A stretch of 64,000 bases of DNA from Hepsetus odoe (lineage: Eukaryota > Chordata > Actinopteri > Characiformes > Hepsetidae): NCBI GenBank assembly GCA_017165825.1, contig CM029386.1:5443765-5507764 (forward strand), read 5' to 3'. Under the pieces are notes generated by a model. That model made no database searches. It was not told where the DNA came from and worked only from the letters and a program-made list of their open reading frames with translations. This document shows, piece by piece, positions 40,801 through 52,500 of the stretch (the first letter of the stretch is position 1; each line of letters opens with the position of its first letter). A program made the position numbers and the translations under genes.

Positions 40801-41661
40801 GATCATGGCTTGCTTTAAAATGGATGGTGCCATTTTCTGAAGGAAAACAAAAAACACTCTAGACCTTCTGAAATTTATGGATATGTCACTGACTATGAAT
40901 ACGAGTTGCAACCTTTCCAAAAGGTTTGTGTAAACTAAGATGGTAAGCAACCATAAGATGGTAAGCAACCACAGCTCTACAGACTCACACAAGGTACAGT
41001 AGGTTTCAGTAAAGTTTCAGTAAAACATGGATTATGTTTAATCTGGAATGGCAAATAGTTTTTACCATTATCTTAGAACAAACACTTTACTATTAGCATT
41101 GAGATGCTAGCAGAACTTAGCATCACTCTCAAAGTCCACACCACAGTTTGTGGACATTAAAGTGCACGTTAAACTGAAATATTTTCTGTTTAGTACAAAT
41201 ATGTGTCACATATTTGAGGGATTCAAATTTCAAAAAACCCGGTGGAGTATGTATTTGATCTGTAGTTACAAAAAACATATAATTAAACAAATCATTAAAA
41301 AATGTTATTCTAATCAGCCTATGGAAGCTGAGGAGTGGGGGTCACTTTAGTCTGCTTCATGAATAAGGGAAAATACAGAACAACCAATCACAATACACCT
41401 CTTTTCCATTAAATCTGTCTTAAAGACATAGTAAATCACCGCTGTATTTAAAGTAAAAGATGGTTGAATGCAAAGATGAATAATGACTGTATTGGTCCAT
41501 AAACATAAAAAAATGTGATCAAAACATTTGGGTTTCAAATAATTTTTTTAATACATCACAACAGCTTCTTATGCATTACAATAGAAATCTCACTTGTAAA
41601 AATTTGAATTAGATAAAAAAATAGAACCAAAATGAATTTGCATACATTTAAACCAAATATA
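37815..41661. other. Gene-poor intergenic stretch with one candidate regulatory segment
   Basis: No gene is seen. A CA-rich patch lies at 38093-38150. The part 39400-39990 is repeat-free and complex, with a Meis-type TGACAG (39665-39670) eight bases before a perfect octamer ATTTGCAT (39678-39685). An 18 bp direct duplication (agatggtaagcaacca) lies near 40938-40973. Confidence 0.4.
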
Positions 41662-41905
41662 CAGTGCAGTGCTAAAGTTTGGGCACCCTTGGGGATAATG
41701 ACATGATTTTTACATTTCATCTGCTAAATTTGATACAAAAATGCACTGTTCATTGTTCATCACTGTATCGCAAACTCTTTCAACTCAGTGAACTATCAAC
41801 CAAAATTGGTTGAAAATGGTTTAAGTGTGCACCCTGTTGAAGAAGTTATTTTTCCTTTTGAACTTCACTAAAACATCATTGGATCAACGGTGCTGAAAAC
41901 TTTTG
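41662..41905. mobile_element. Tc1-like terminal repeat fragment
   Basis: The sequence begins cagtgcagtgctaaagtttg and continues ggcaccct directly after a TA, the form of one fish Tc1/mariner inverted-repeat family. The right part (ctgaaaacttttgcatatgac) may be the degraded other end. There is no transposase frame. It is probably a short non-autonomous or truncated copy. Confidence 0.5.
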
Positions 41906-42648
<743 letters not shown>

Positions 42649-43319
42649 AAGGGGCAGAGGGATGCCTCCTTGTACATTTAATTATCCAGTGAAGTTCCTT
42701 TTTTTCCTGCTTTTTTTCCAAGCCCATTTTTACAACATCAGCCAAATGTGTAGGACGTTTGTCTCAAGGATTTCATGTAGCGAGTAAATAACCTCATCCA
42801 TAACTGGAAGAAGGAGTCTGTCAAACGGCCACATTCTGGTATTAATCTAATCTTGGGGGGATGCTGGGAGAAATTCTGTGTTAGAATTTCTACAGATGCA
42901 ACCATTGAAGTAACCATTAATAAAAACAATATTACTTGGCTCCGCAATGTCATTCCTTTTCTATCCAGCACACATTTCCTACATGAGACCCATGAGAGGT
43001 TTGTAAAAGGTATCGTTTTGAATTAATTATGCAATGGAATTTTCCCACTTGAAGGCAGATGCGTTTCTGTCTGTTCACTTTGGTATATGATAACGATGCT
43101 GAAAGCTAAGACGTTCTGCAAGTCATTTCCTACATCTTAGCTAAAGAGTAGGCTTCTACCTTCTATGACAATTAACATTTCACTCAAACTGCAATTAACC
43201 TACACAGAAATGTATAAAGGCTACGACAAGCATCAGTTCACTTTTCTGGGGCATTATGAATCATATAGTAGAGCAGTACCAACTTTTTAATTACAAAAAC
43301 ATGTATGCATGAAACATGA
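42649..43319. promoter_or_regulatory. Repeat-poor segment, candidate conserved element
   Basis: The part 42690-43110 is of mixed composition. It has two overlapping TAATCT cores at 42843-42853 (OTX/bicoid-like) and a compound gaattaattatgcaat at 43020-43035 (homeodomain/POU-like). OTX2 and POU factors act with En1 near the midbrain-hindbrain boundary, so an enhancer is conceivable. The right end (43180-43260) contains the degenerate MITE-like text noted at 27490. Confidence 0.3.
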
Positions 43320-43545
43320 GGGGCAGCGGTGTCCTAGTGTTTATGGAGTTGTAACCCTATGGGGTTGTAATCTCAGACCAACAGATTGCCCTGAGGTACC
43401 CTTGTGCAAGGTACTGTACCCATCAATGCTCCCTGGTCACTTTAAAAAGCTGCCCCCTGCTGCACAGTGTGTGGGTTAAAAACAGGTGTTGAATTTCATT
43501 GTGATTCCCTGTGTGCTGTGTTTCACAATGACAAAAAATAATGTA
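43320..43545 (+). mobile_element. tRNA-derived SINE (family A), diverged
   Basis: The head reads ggggcagcggtgtcctagtg. The B-box region is degraded (gggttgtaatctcag), followed by the core ccctgaggtacccttgtgca and the gtgtttcacaatgacaaaaa tail. An AT-rich run with repeated aataaaatgataaaa follows at 43546-43620. Confidence 0.85.
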
Positions 43546-44380
43546 AATGTATAAAATAATAAAATGATAAAAATAATTGTAAATAATAAAAGAATTAAAA
43601 TGATAAAATAATTATAGATTTTTTCCATTAAAATACACATCAAAAAGTAAAATGACCAAATAATGAAAACTTATATAAAATAGAATCTCACTGCACAAAT
43701 ATTAGGGATACTGATAAAATGCCCACAGTGCTTCTCTCCCCTTCTCTACTTGTACTCTGTTTAGGATAAGTGACTCAGATGAATGGTCTGATAGATAAAA
43801 GGCAGAAAACACATAGACAGATAAAGTAGATACACTCTAGTGGCATCTATAGATAAGACACATCAATCACACATTTTCTTACATAGCCCATGCCAATTGT
43901 TTTTCTTTTCATAAGGTCCTTTTAGGATATTTCGTTGAATTTATTTACTTACGTGGCCATTTTTTAACCTTCAATATTCTCTTCTGACTAAGGCCAATAT
44001 ATGTAAATGACCTTCACTCTGATTGTCTGCCCTATGTTGTGCTCATTCAAAAAGCCGACTGCACTAACTCTACAAGAAAGGACAGGAAATGAGGCTGATG
44101 GGAATAAATGCATTGCCATTTCAAAAGCGACTAATCCAAAACAGGCTCATTTTGCTCATGAAAAAGGCTTTCTAAATTTTGCAACAGTATCCAAAATAAC
44201 ACCCTTCCTTGTTGCTCCAACTCACTGGCATAAAGAGAATTTACTCATATGTTGATGCACAGTCTGTTTAGCCTGATATATAACTTTTACATTGAGGGGT
44301 GGTTCTTCACACTCTAGCTTTTTAAAGCGATGAGTGGTTCTAGGAAAAAGAACCTCATAAGCCAAGGCTCTCCAAGCTTT
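43546..44380. other. Intergenic stretch
   Basis: An AT-rich repeat of aataaaatgataaaa type at the start, then ordinary unique DNA. No gene is seen. Confidence 0.45.
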
Positions 44381-44640
44381 AAAGTGAAACTGAAAGTAAC
44401 CATTTTACCCTTATGAAACATGGCACAGCGCACCGTGAACCACAATGAAATTCAACCTCTGCCTTTTACCCATACACACCGAGCAGTGGGTGGGCAGCTA
44501 TTGAAAGCGCCCAGGGAGACATGATGGGGACAGTACCTTGCTCAAGGGTACCTCAGGGCAACCTGCTGGTCTGGGATTTGAACCCTTGACCTTCCGACCT
44601 TCCGGGGCGAACTCCCTAAACACTGGGACACTGCTGCCCC
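44381..44640 (-). mobile_element. tRNA-derived SINE (family A), full length
   Basis: Read on the minus strand: ggggcagcagtgtcccagtg head, B box aagggttcaaatccc, then the core and a tail ending gttactttcagtttcac. It is in the reverse orientation to the copy at 43320. A short ccatccatccat patch at 44697-44708 follows after a few bases. Confidence 0.88.
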
Positions 44641-46157
44641 ACCACTGCTCTTCAACAAGGTTCTTCACTTTCACACATCTCCATCTATCTTTTCTTCCAT
44701 CCATCCATTATCTGAGAACTGAGAAGCTAACCAGGGTCAAAGGGGAAGCCTATCTATGGACTCATAGGCTAAAACATACTCTCACACATCTCTTCCACAA
44801 AAATGTGTTATTAAAAAACATCCAGTTTTTCCACACACAGTAGGAAAAAGCAACATTTTCTTGGTCTAGCTGGGATCCAGCTTTTGTAGGTTTCAGTCTA
44901 ACTTATGCTGGTTCAAAACCTGTTTCTGAACTGTAATGGTGCTTGTTCCCTATTGTTGGTAAAGGGCTATTAAAGGTTTTGTTGGTAATCTAAGGTGATT
45001 ATTTTGTGTTGTCATTCCCAAAAACACATTTGGTTCTACTCTAAAGAATACTTACTCTTATGAAGCAATTAACAGGAACACTGAAACAGTTAAAACCTCT
45101 TAAACAGTTTATTAAACATTAATATACAGTTAACACAGATCAGAGACAGAGTATCGAATTAAGCTGACTTTTACATTATAGATTAATGTGGGCTAATCAT
45201 TTGGCAAGCAATGCTTTTGCTTTATTCATGTATCATAACTTTTTATGAACTTTTATTAACTTATTGTAGGTGTTAACAACCCAGTTATATTGAGGAACAA
45301 ATAATAAAGAATTTACAAGCCTTTAATAAATGTACTGTTAATATGAAGTCAAACACTTTTAAGAGTCTGGAGTATGTATTAATGTACCAACTCATTGAAA
45401 AACTATGAGTGGGTTCTTTAGAAAAAAAGAAAACTTAACATCAAAATGTATACAATATCCTTCACCCAAAAAGTGGTCTTTTTTTAAATGGACAGCTAAA
45501 AGAGTAAAGTAATAAATTCTGAATCTAAATATTGACCAAGGGCACCCTCTGAGCAAATCTATCCTGGTGAGATCGATTCTCTAAGGCCAACTCATGTCAC
45601 TCTTGCTTTTGCAGGGCAAAGCCACTACAGAGCAAGCTCCCTGCCTGCGATCACAGTTGCTCAATCCCTGAAACATGCTTTCAATTTTCTTAAATCAAAT
45701 GCGTCAATAAAAACAACATATCAATGTCCATATTGATACTATTACAGAGCAAAGACAAGAAAGCCTTTAATATTCACTGAGGTCAGTGGGGGTGCTTGGT
45801 CAGCTGGTTTCTTCTTTCTGTGCATTGCACAGATAGATATGCTATGTTCAATGTCAGATCAAATAGACCATGGTAGTACCTTCAACTGACGTGCAGAGTT
45901 GTGAGCGCAGCGGCTGTTTCTGGAGCCAGTTTGTTCAAAGTGCGGGCAGAATTCCACAGCGGAGCTGGTTTTTATAGAAAGCTTGTTGGCTTGTTTCAGG
46001 GCAAGTAGCAGAGTGTACTTAAGGGAGCCTAAGGGTTAACACAAAGTCAAATACAATCAAAGTCCTACCCTGGATTTCCCTCCGTCCTGAATATCACAGC
46101 TTTATTTGCCAATTATTTCTGATATTCTTCCAGATCCTTAATGCAACCAGTAAGCAG

Positions 46158-46162
<5 letters not shown>
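44641..46162. other. Intergenic stretch
   Basis: No gene. The stretch 44693-44760 resembles the GGATGG-tailed retroposon end. The part 45130-45360 is AT-rich with MITE-like text. The part 45780-46080 is repeat-free. Confidence 0.4.
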
Positions 46163-46197
<35 letters not shown>

Positions 46198-46204
46198 ACA
46201 CACA
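46163..46204. repeat. (CA)n microsatellite
   Basis: About 20 units with one CTC interruption, directly abutting a Tc1-like element. Confidence 0.92.
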
Positions 46205-46736
46205 GTACTGTGCAAATGTTTTAGGCAGGTTTGGAAAAAATGCTGTAAACAAAGAATGCTTTCAAAAATGGAAGTGTCAATCAACAAAATGCAGTGAATG
46301 AACAAAAGAGAAATCTAAATCAAATCAATATTTGGTGTGACCACCCTTTGTCTTCAAAACAGCATCAGTTCTTCTAGGTACACTTGCACACAGTTTTTGA
46401 AGGAACTCGGCTGGTAGGTTGTTCCAAACATCTTGGAGAACTAACCACAGATCTTCTGTGGATGTAGGCTTCCTCACATCCTTCGGTCTCTTCATGTAAT
46501 CCAGACACACTGGATGATGTTGAGATCAGGGCTCTGTGGGGGCCAGAAGAACTGATGCTGCTTTGAAGGCAAAAGGTAGTAACACCAAATATTGATTTGA
46601 TTTAGATTTTTCTTTTGTTCACTCACTTTGCATTTTGTAAATTGATAAAAATAAACAATCATTATTTATATTTCTGAAAGCATTCTTTGTTTACAGCATT
46701 TTTTCCACACCTGCCTAAAGCTTTTGCACAGTACTG
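46203..46736 (-). mobile_element. Palindromic Tc1-like element (copy 2) with transposase remnant
   Basis: The ends carry the same inverted repeat as 30281 and 57511 (cagtactgtgcaaa... and ...gcacagtactg). Between the arms the minus strand encodes the end of a Tc1-like transposase. The PQSPDLN block (about 46518-46540) stands in one frame. The C-terminal part, with VWNNLPAEFLQKL and the final GGHTKY, is in another frame at 46325-46510. The element therefore keeps about a fifth of the protein, with a frameshift and no N-terminal half or catalytic Asp pair. It links the short palindromes to a Tc1 source. Confidence 0.85.
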
Positions 46737-46737
46737 T

Positions 46738-46759
46738 ATATATATATATATATATATAT
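46738..46759. repeat. (TA)n microsatellite
   Basis: About 11 TA units between the Tc1-like element and a SINE, possibly grown from the TA target site. Confidence 0.85.
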
Positions 46760-46983
46760 GGGGCAGCGGTGGCCTAGTGGTTAGGGTGTTGGCCACATGA
46801 TCGGCGGATCGGGGGTTCGAACCCCTTCCCAATGGGTTGCCCTGAGGTACCCTTGAGCAAGGTGCCGTCCCCGTCCTGCTCCTCCCTGCGATGGGCTGGC
46901 GAACTGTCCAGGGTGCGTCCCCCGTCCTCGCCCTGTGTGCGCTGGGTTGGACACCAGCACTCCCCCGCGACCCCGTTTGGGAC
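46760..46983 (+). mobile_element. Chimeric SINE: family A head joined to another retroposon tail
   Basis: The first 130 bp are a very well preserved family A head (ggggcagcggtggcctagtg, B box ggggttcgaacccc, core through gcaaggtgccgtcccc). From about 46890 the usual gctcccagggcgc tail is replaced by gcgatgggctggcgaactgt...gttggacaccagcactcccc. That is the reverse complement of the module at 1092-1222. Either a composite SINE family or an insertion at this point would explain it. The A and B boxes look functional. Confidence 0.8.
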
Positions 46984-48164
46984 ATATATATATGTGTGTG
47001 TGTGTGTGATGTGCGCTGTGAAAAAGATTATCAATCAAATTTAAATATTAGACAAAGATAACCCAAGCAATTACAAAGGCCCCATGTGACAAAATAATTT
47101 CCCCTTGAACCTAATAGCTGGTTGTGCCACCCTTAGTAGCAACAACTGGAATCAAGCAATAACTGGCAATGAGTCACATTGTTGTGAAGGAATTTTGGCT
47201 CACTCTTCTTTGCAGAATTGTTTTAGCAACATTGGAGGGTTTCCAAGCATGAACTGCCTTTTTAAGGCCATAGCATCTCAATTGGATTCAAGTCTGGACT
47301 TTGACTAGGCCACTCTAAACCCATCCTTTTGTTATTTGGTTTTTTTTTTGTTGTTTGTTTTTGTAAGCCATTCAGAGTTGGACTTGCTTGTGTGTTTTGG
47401 TTTATAGTTCTGCTCCAGAACCCAAGTTGGCTTCAGCTTGAGGTCACAAACTGATGGGATTCTTTGGTAGAGAGCAGAATTCATGGTCCCATGAATCACA
47501 GCAAGTGGTCCAGCTCCTGAAGCAGCAAACAGCCCCAGACCACACTACCCCCAACATGTTTGACTGCTGGTATGATGTTCATTTCATGAAATGCTGTGTG
47601 ACTTTTAAGCCATATGTAATGGGGTGCACACTTTCCATAAAGTTAAACCTTTGTTTTATTAGTCCACAGACTATGTTCCCAAAGGTCTTGGGGATCAGCA
47701 AGGTGATTTTTGGCAACAGTGGGATGAGCCTTTATGTTCTTTTTGGACAACAGTGGTTTTCACCTTGGAACTCTGCCATGGACACCATTTTTGAGTCATG
47801 AAGACTGACCTGAACTGATGCAAGTAAGATTAGATGTTCTTTAGATGTTCTTCTGGTTTTTGTGACCTCTTGGATGAGTCATTGCTGTGCTCTTGTTTTT
47901 GTAGGCTGGCCACTTCTGGGAAGATTCACCACTGCTCCGTGTTTTCTCCATCAGTGAATAACAGCTCTCACCATAGTTTGCTGGAGTCCGAAAGCTTTGT
48001 AACCTTTTTGGTGGCTTCGTTTTTGGGAACTTTTGGCCTATTTGGTCCTACTTGGTCTGACAGAGTGTATTTAAGTGGTTTCTTGATTCAACAGGTCTGG
48101 CAAATATCAGGTCTGGGTGAGGCTAGTTGAAAAAAAAACGATTAACTAGTTACTTCATGGGGGC

Positions 48165-48192
48165 AATTAATAATAATAATAATAATAATAAT
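48165..48192. repeat. (AAT)n microsatellite
   Basis: Eight or nine AAT units at the junction between the Tc1-like element and the SINE fragment. They are probably the A-rich tail of that minus-strand SINE, or grew next to it. Confidence 0.8.
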
Positions 48193-48204
48193 CCTTTATT
48201 TATA

Positions 48205-48340
48205 ATCCCACGAATAGGAAATTCACTCTCTGCATTTCACCCATACACACATGTGCAGCAGTGGGCTGCTATTGAAAGCGCCCGGGGAGCAGTGATGGGG
48301 ACGGCACCTTGCTCAAGGGTACCTCAGGGCAACCTACTTT
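48205..48340 (-). mobile_element. tRNA-derived SINE (family A), 5'-truncated fragment
   Basis: The minus strand shows the core (gttgccctgaggtacccttg), cccgggcgctttcaatagca and gcagagagtgaatttcct. It lacks the tRNA-like head and is inserted in the Tc1-like element, so it is younger than that element. Confidence 0.8.
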
Positions 48341-48546
48341 GTCATAGAGGGCTGTTTAGGTTTGGATAGTTTATTTCTTTAATAAGGAAAATCATCACTT
48401 AAACACTGCATTATGTGTTTACCTGGGAAATATTTATCTAATATTTAAATTTGTTAGATGATCTGAATGAATTTAGTGTGACAAATATGCAAAAGCAAAA
48501 AAAAATAAAAAATCAGGAAGGGGCAAATACTTTTTTCATGGCACTG

Positions 48547-48592
48547 TAGATAGATAGATAGATACATAGGTAGATAGATAGATAGATAGATA
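48547..48592. repeat. (GATA)n microsatellite
   Basis: About 11 TAGA units with acatagg breaks, directly after the Tc1-like terminal repeat. Confidence 0.93.
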
Positions 48593-48596
48593 GTTT

Positions 48597-48677
48597 CATT
48601 TACATTTACAGCATTTAGCAGACGCTCTTATCCAGAGCCACTTCCATGTCCTAATTACAGGGACAGTCCCTGAATGA
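48597..48677 (-). mobile_element. tRNA-derived SINE (family B), tail fragment
   Basis: The minus strand carries the family B end: gggacagtccctgtaattag-like text, then ctctggataagagcgtctgc and taaatgctgtaaatgt. The tRNA-like head is missing. Confidence 0.85.
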
Positions 48678-49279
48678 GATTGGACTGGAAAGCTGTTGTT
48701 TAGTCATGAATACAACCACCAAACCTTTATTGTCCAGCACCTTTCACTGACAACAGTTGATCATAGATATAGATAATTTTTAATCTTTTGAATGGAGTTC
48801 CAGAATTTCTGCCAAAATGTAATTAAATTTACAATAGGAATAAAGAAATGTTTATTGGTGACATTTCACATTGTAGCAATTACATTATAATGTACTGATA
48901 AGTAACATAAAACTTTGTATTGTAAAGTAAATAATATTCATAGCAACTACATAAGCCTTTTATAACGATTGAGATAAACCTACTTCCACCTTTTAAAAGG
49001 TTTAATCTGAAAGGTGTTTTTAGGCACTACACTTTCTGGGAATTGTAAGTGTTGTAAGTGTAATGTAAACTTATGAATGGTCAGCTCCAGTAATGTGCTA
49101 CCAAATATTCAATATCTGCAGCCCTGTTCATATTATAATTTCACATCTTAGATAGGATTTCATTAATAGCTGTTAATTAGCATTCCTCTCATCACATGAG
49201 GAACATATGGCTGCTCTCAGGGTACCAACTGAGGTCAGTCACTCTGGTGCTGGAAAAATCGCTTTAACACAATGCAGTA
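48678..49279. other. Intergenic stretch
   Basis: AT-rich. The part 48880-49050 has the degenerate actacataagccttttataa text shared with the MITE-like element at 27490. No gene is seen. Confidence 0.4.
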
Positions 49280-49535
49280 CAGTGAAAGTGACAACCCTTT
49301 CATTGTGAGGTCACAGCACAGCACACGTGAACCACAACGAAATTGGACCTCTGCATTTAACCCATGCATTCAAACACTGTGCAGCAGTGGGCAGCTATTG
49401 AAAGTGCCCAGGGAACAGTGACAGGGACTGTACATTGCTCAAGGGTACCTCAGGGCAACCTACTGGAGAGGGGGATCGAACCCACAATCTCCCGATGCAA
49501 GGGCAACTCCCTAACCACTAGACCACTGCTGCCCA
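49280..49535 (-). mobile_element. tRNA-derived SINE (family A), full length
   Basis: On the minus strand, gggcagcagtggtctagtgg opens the copy. The B box gtgggttcgatcccc and all later family blocks are present, ending gttgtcactttcactgt. It is among the best preserved copies. Confidence 0.9.
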
Positions 49536-52500
49536 GAAGCTTACAGAAGGCTTACAGAAGCTTACAGTTTTCATCTAAACATATTTGCCATATTGAATAT
49601 GCTGGATGAATAATGCCAGTGACAAATAGATCACTGCCTAATTTAAAACCTATATATTTATCTAAATTAATGTAGCATAACTAGCAATTGGACAACAGTG
49701 GGACAGTGACATTTTATGAAGGTAAGCTGGACATATCTCAATTTTGACGGGATGTTATTCTTTCAATTTTGCAGACAACAAAAAGGATTGTTAAAACTTG
49801 CATGAATAGCCTAATGGGGAGTTACATTTGCATTTTTCCATTCCATATCTTCCTGTCTTTCACTCAAAAATATATGGGTAGCTTTATATTTCTGCAAGTA
49901 TGGAGGAAGAGGGATATTGTTTCAATCTTAAAAGCTTATATCTTCTGAGTCATACTGTGCAACAAGGAAGATCTGGCTTCTATAAAGACATTGTATAAGA
50001 TTACGACTAAATCAGTCTTGTGGGTTTTCCTGGGAAAATCTTATGAAGTCCTAAAAGTCGCTTGGTTATGAGTGGGCACAGCAGGTCTGGGGCCGCTGTA
50101 CATGGGGCGAAACATAATCCAAGCGTCGACTGTCCTCCAAATAATAATGTACTGTCAGTGAGGAACGATAACACGATAACTCACAGAGCTTCACCAAAGC
50201 TTCCCAAGGAGCATGACCTGAGCCTCGCAAAGAAATCATCTCTACCAATATGCACATCTTTAATTCGTCTGGCACATGTCGTTTAATAACAAAAAATGAA
50301 ACTTCTTTTTCTTGCTTCGCTGCCTCACATCTGGTTCCGAATCCTCTCAATGGTCGGGGCACTCTTTTACGCAACAGAAGATGGAAAGAATTATTGAATG
50401 TTTCATGTAATGAAGAACTTTGCCGCCACTGTTGGTTTAAGCAGACTCAATTTTGGGGCTAGCGGGGTTCCAATTGGCTGTAAGCTCTATCAATCACATT
50501 GCCACCAGATTTTCATTAAATCAAGCATCAGGGAAAAAAAGGAACTTGGGCAAAATTCTGAGCATGGGCTCAAATGAAGGGAGCGCATATATTTAGTCTA
50601 GCACCCAAGGTCCTTGGTAGAAGCGGATCAAAAGCGAGATAGAGGAGCCAAAAGCAACAATTAAACATTCTCTTGATCAATGTGTCATCCCTGTTTATTG
50701 AGTTTGGGAGTCAGCCTTAGGTCAAACTGAATCTGGCATAGCACTGAAAAGAGCTGGATTTGTTGGACGCCTGTTGAAGGGTATCACGGGTGGCCTGCAT
50801 GCAATATGTGGCCATCTCTAACACTGGGAAAAGTCAGGGAAAGAAAAGAGAAACAGGGGTTGATCCAGTGATGTTTTACTCAAGAAAGGTTTCTCTAAAA
50901 CAGGTAACACTCTTACAATAATAGTAATACATGATTACAAGACTGACAACAGTCACCTGTTACCTTAATATTCTTATTTGAAGGCTTATGTACCAATTTC
51001 ATCAAGATGAAATCTTAAATCTGGTCTTGATTTCTAATATTTTACACATGGAAATTGTCATAAGGGTAATGTAAAATTCTAAACATTTGTTTGATCAGAT
51101 CTTATATCGAGTCTCAAAACTTGATTTAAGAGTATTTTTCTTGCAAAAAATATTGTTAATTGACTGCTCATTCAAAAATAAAAAGTCCAACAAAGATGTT
51201 TTCATGACAAATGACATGTTTTATACAATTAGCATTTTCTCACATACTCTGTAGTTCCCCACCTACACAACACCATTGTCAGTGCTGCTGTGTTTTCAGT
51301 AAGAAGCTGACTCATTTATTTGCTTTTAACTGGTAATGGTGTATATTGTTTAACTATACTTAGGTTTTAAAACTTTTAAATGTTGCTTACTTCATACTAT
51401 TCAATTTTTTATTTAGACCTTCAAAGTTCTCCTTTCAAATCTCAAAGATCATATGATTTTCCCTGTCAGATTCCTTGAAATTCTGAGTGTTTTCTTTATT
51501 AAAAGTACTTCATTCTTAGAAAACAAAATCAATCTCAGTGCAGTTTGTATTTGAGCCAGAACTAGCATTACTCTCATCATAACCACCAAACTAAGAAAAA
51601 AACTAATCCAGAAAAAAAGGTTAAAAAAAGTTAATCATGGTACAAACAACGTACAACATGGTCTTTAAGGTCCAATTTCATACCACAAATACATTTTTCT
51701 GGATAGGAGCACATTTATACCTCTTCATTACCTAATGTTTACAGTGGAAGAGTAAAATAGAAAGCTTGGAGTGTGTACTAGTGTCAGCCCATCTTTAAAA
51801 CTTCAACTGAAGTGGAATATAGTGCAATTATGCTACTTAAATAAATGTACTGAATGATTTCCACCCCAGAGATGCAAGAGGTATCAACCTTATGACCCAA
51901 AGAACATACTGTCTATACTCAGTGAAAACAATAGAAAAAAGCCTTGGTTGGTAAAAAAAAAAGCATCTGGCGTGGCCTGAAGACTGATAATTTCCCACAA
52001 AACTGTTTTCATAAATGAAACCAACTTCCCTCTATAATCCCACTCAGTTCCCAACCCACAGTTGAATGATCTCCAGTACTGCAGCCAAAAAAATAAAAAA
52101 CCTGGACATGCGACTGGTATTAGTTTAGCAAAGTGACTTGACAGACAACTTAATGATTTATTTTTAGATTATGTACTTATTTAATTTATTTATATTACAA
52201 ATTTGTAGACATTTTGGCCAACCAGTTGCTGAAACATGATTTCTGCAATTTTGTACTATGCTAGGCTCACTTTAAGCCTAATACTAATCTTTCATTGCCT
52301 CTTTCTTTGCATTAGTAGGGCTTATCATGTATTTTTCTTCCCTGTCAAACAGCCCTTGAAGAACATAACAACTTGTCTCCAACATCTGAGTCGCGTTCAA
52401 TAGATCTTCCCATTGTAAGTCAGGCTAATGCCAGTGTCGAGGTCAGTGGGGCTTAGCTTTACCTGTTCCCAGCGATATTCATTAAAGCAGGACATGGGGG

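Larger units (their letters stand above)
47040..48549 (-). mobile_element. Decayed Tc1-like transposon, transposase on minus strand
   Basis: This is a 1.5 kb copy of a Tc1-like element common in fish. The right end has a caaatacttttttcatggca...ctgta terminal repeat, and the left part has tttaaatattagacaaagat. On the minus strand, broken frames follow the transposase order: N-terminal helix-turn-helix region near 47900-48000, middle near 47500-47800, and the C-terminal SPDLNPIE-type region near 47280-47310. Many stops and frameshifts make it dead. The 115-codon plus-strand frame at 47454 is its antisense shadow. A family A SINE fragment sits near its right end. Confidence 0.8.

Noticed and set aside
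47454..47801. Plus-strand 115-codon frame
   Set aside because: It is the antisense of a decayed Tc1-like transposase gene.
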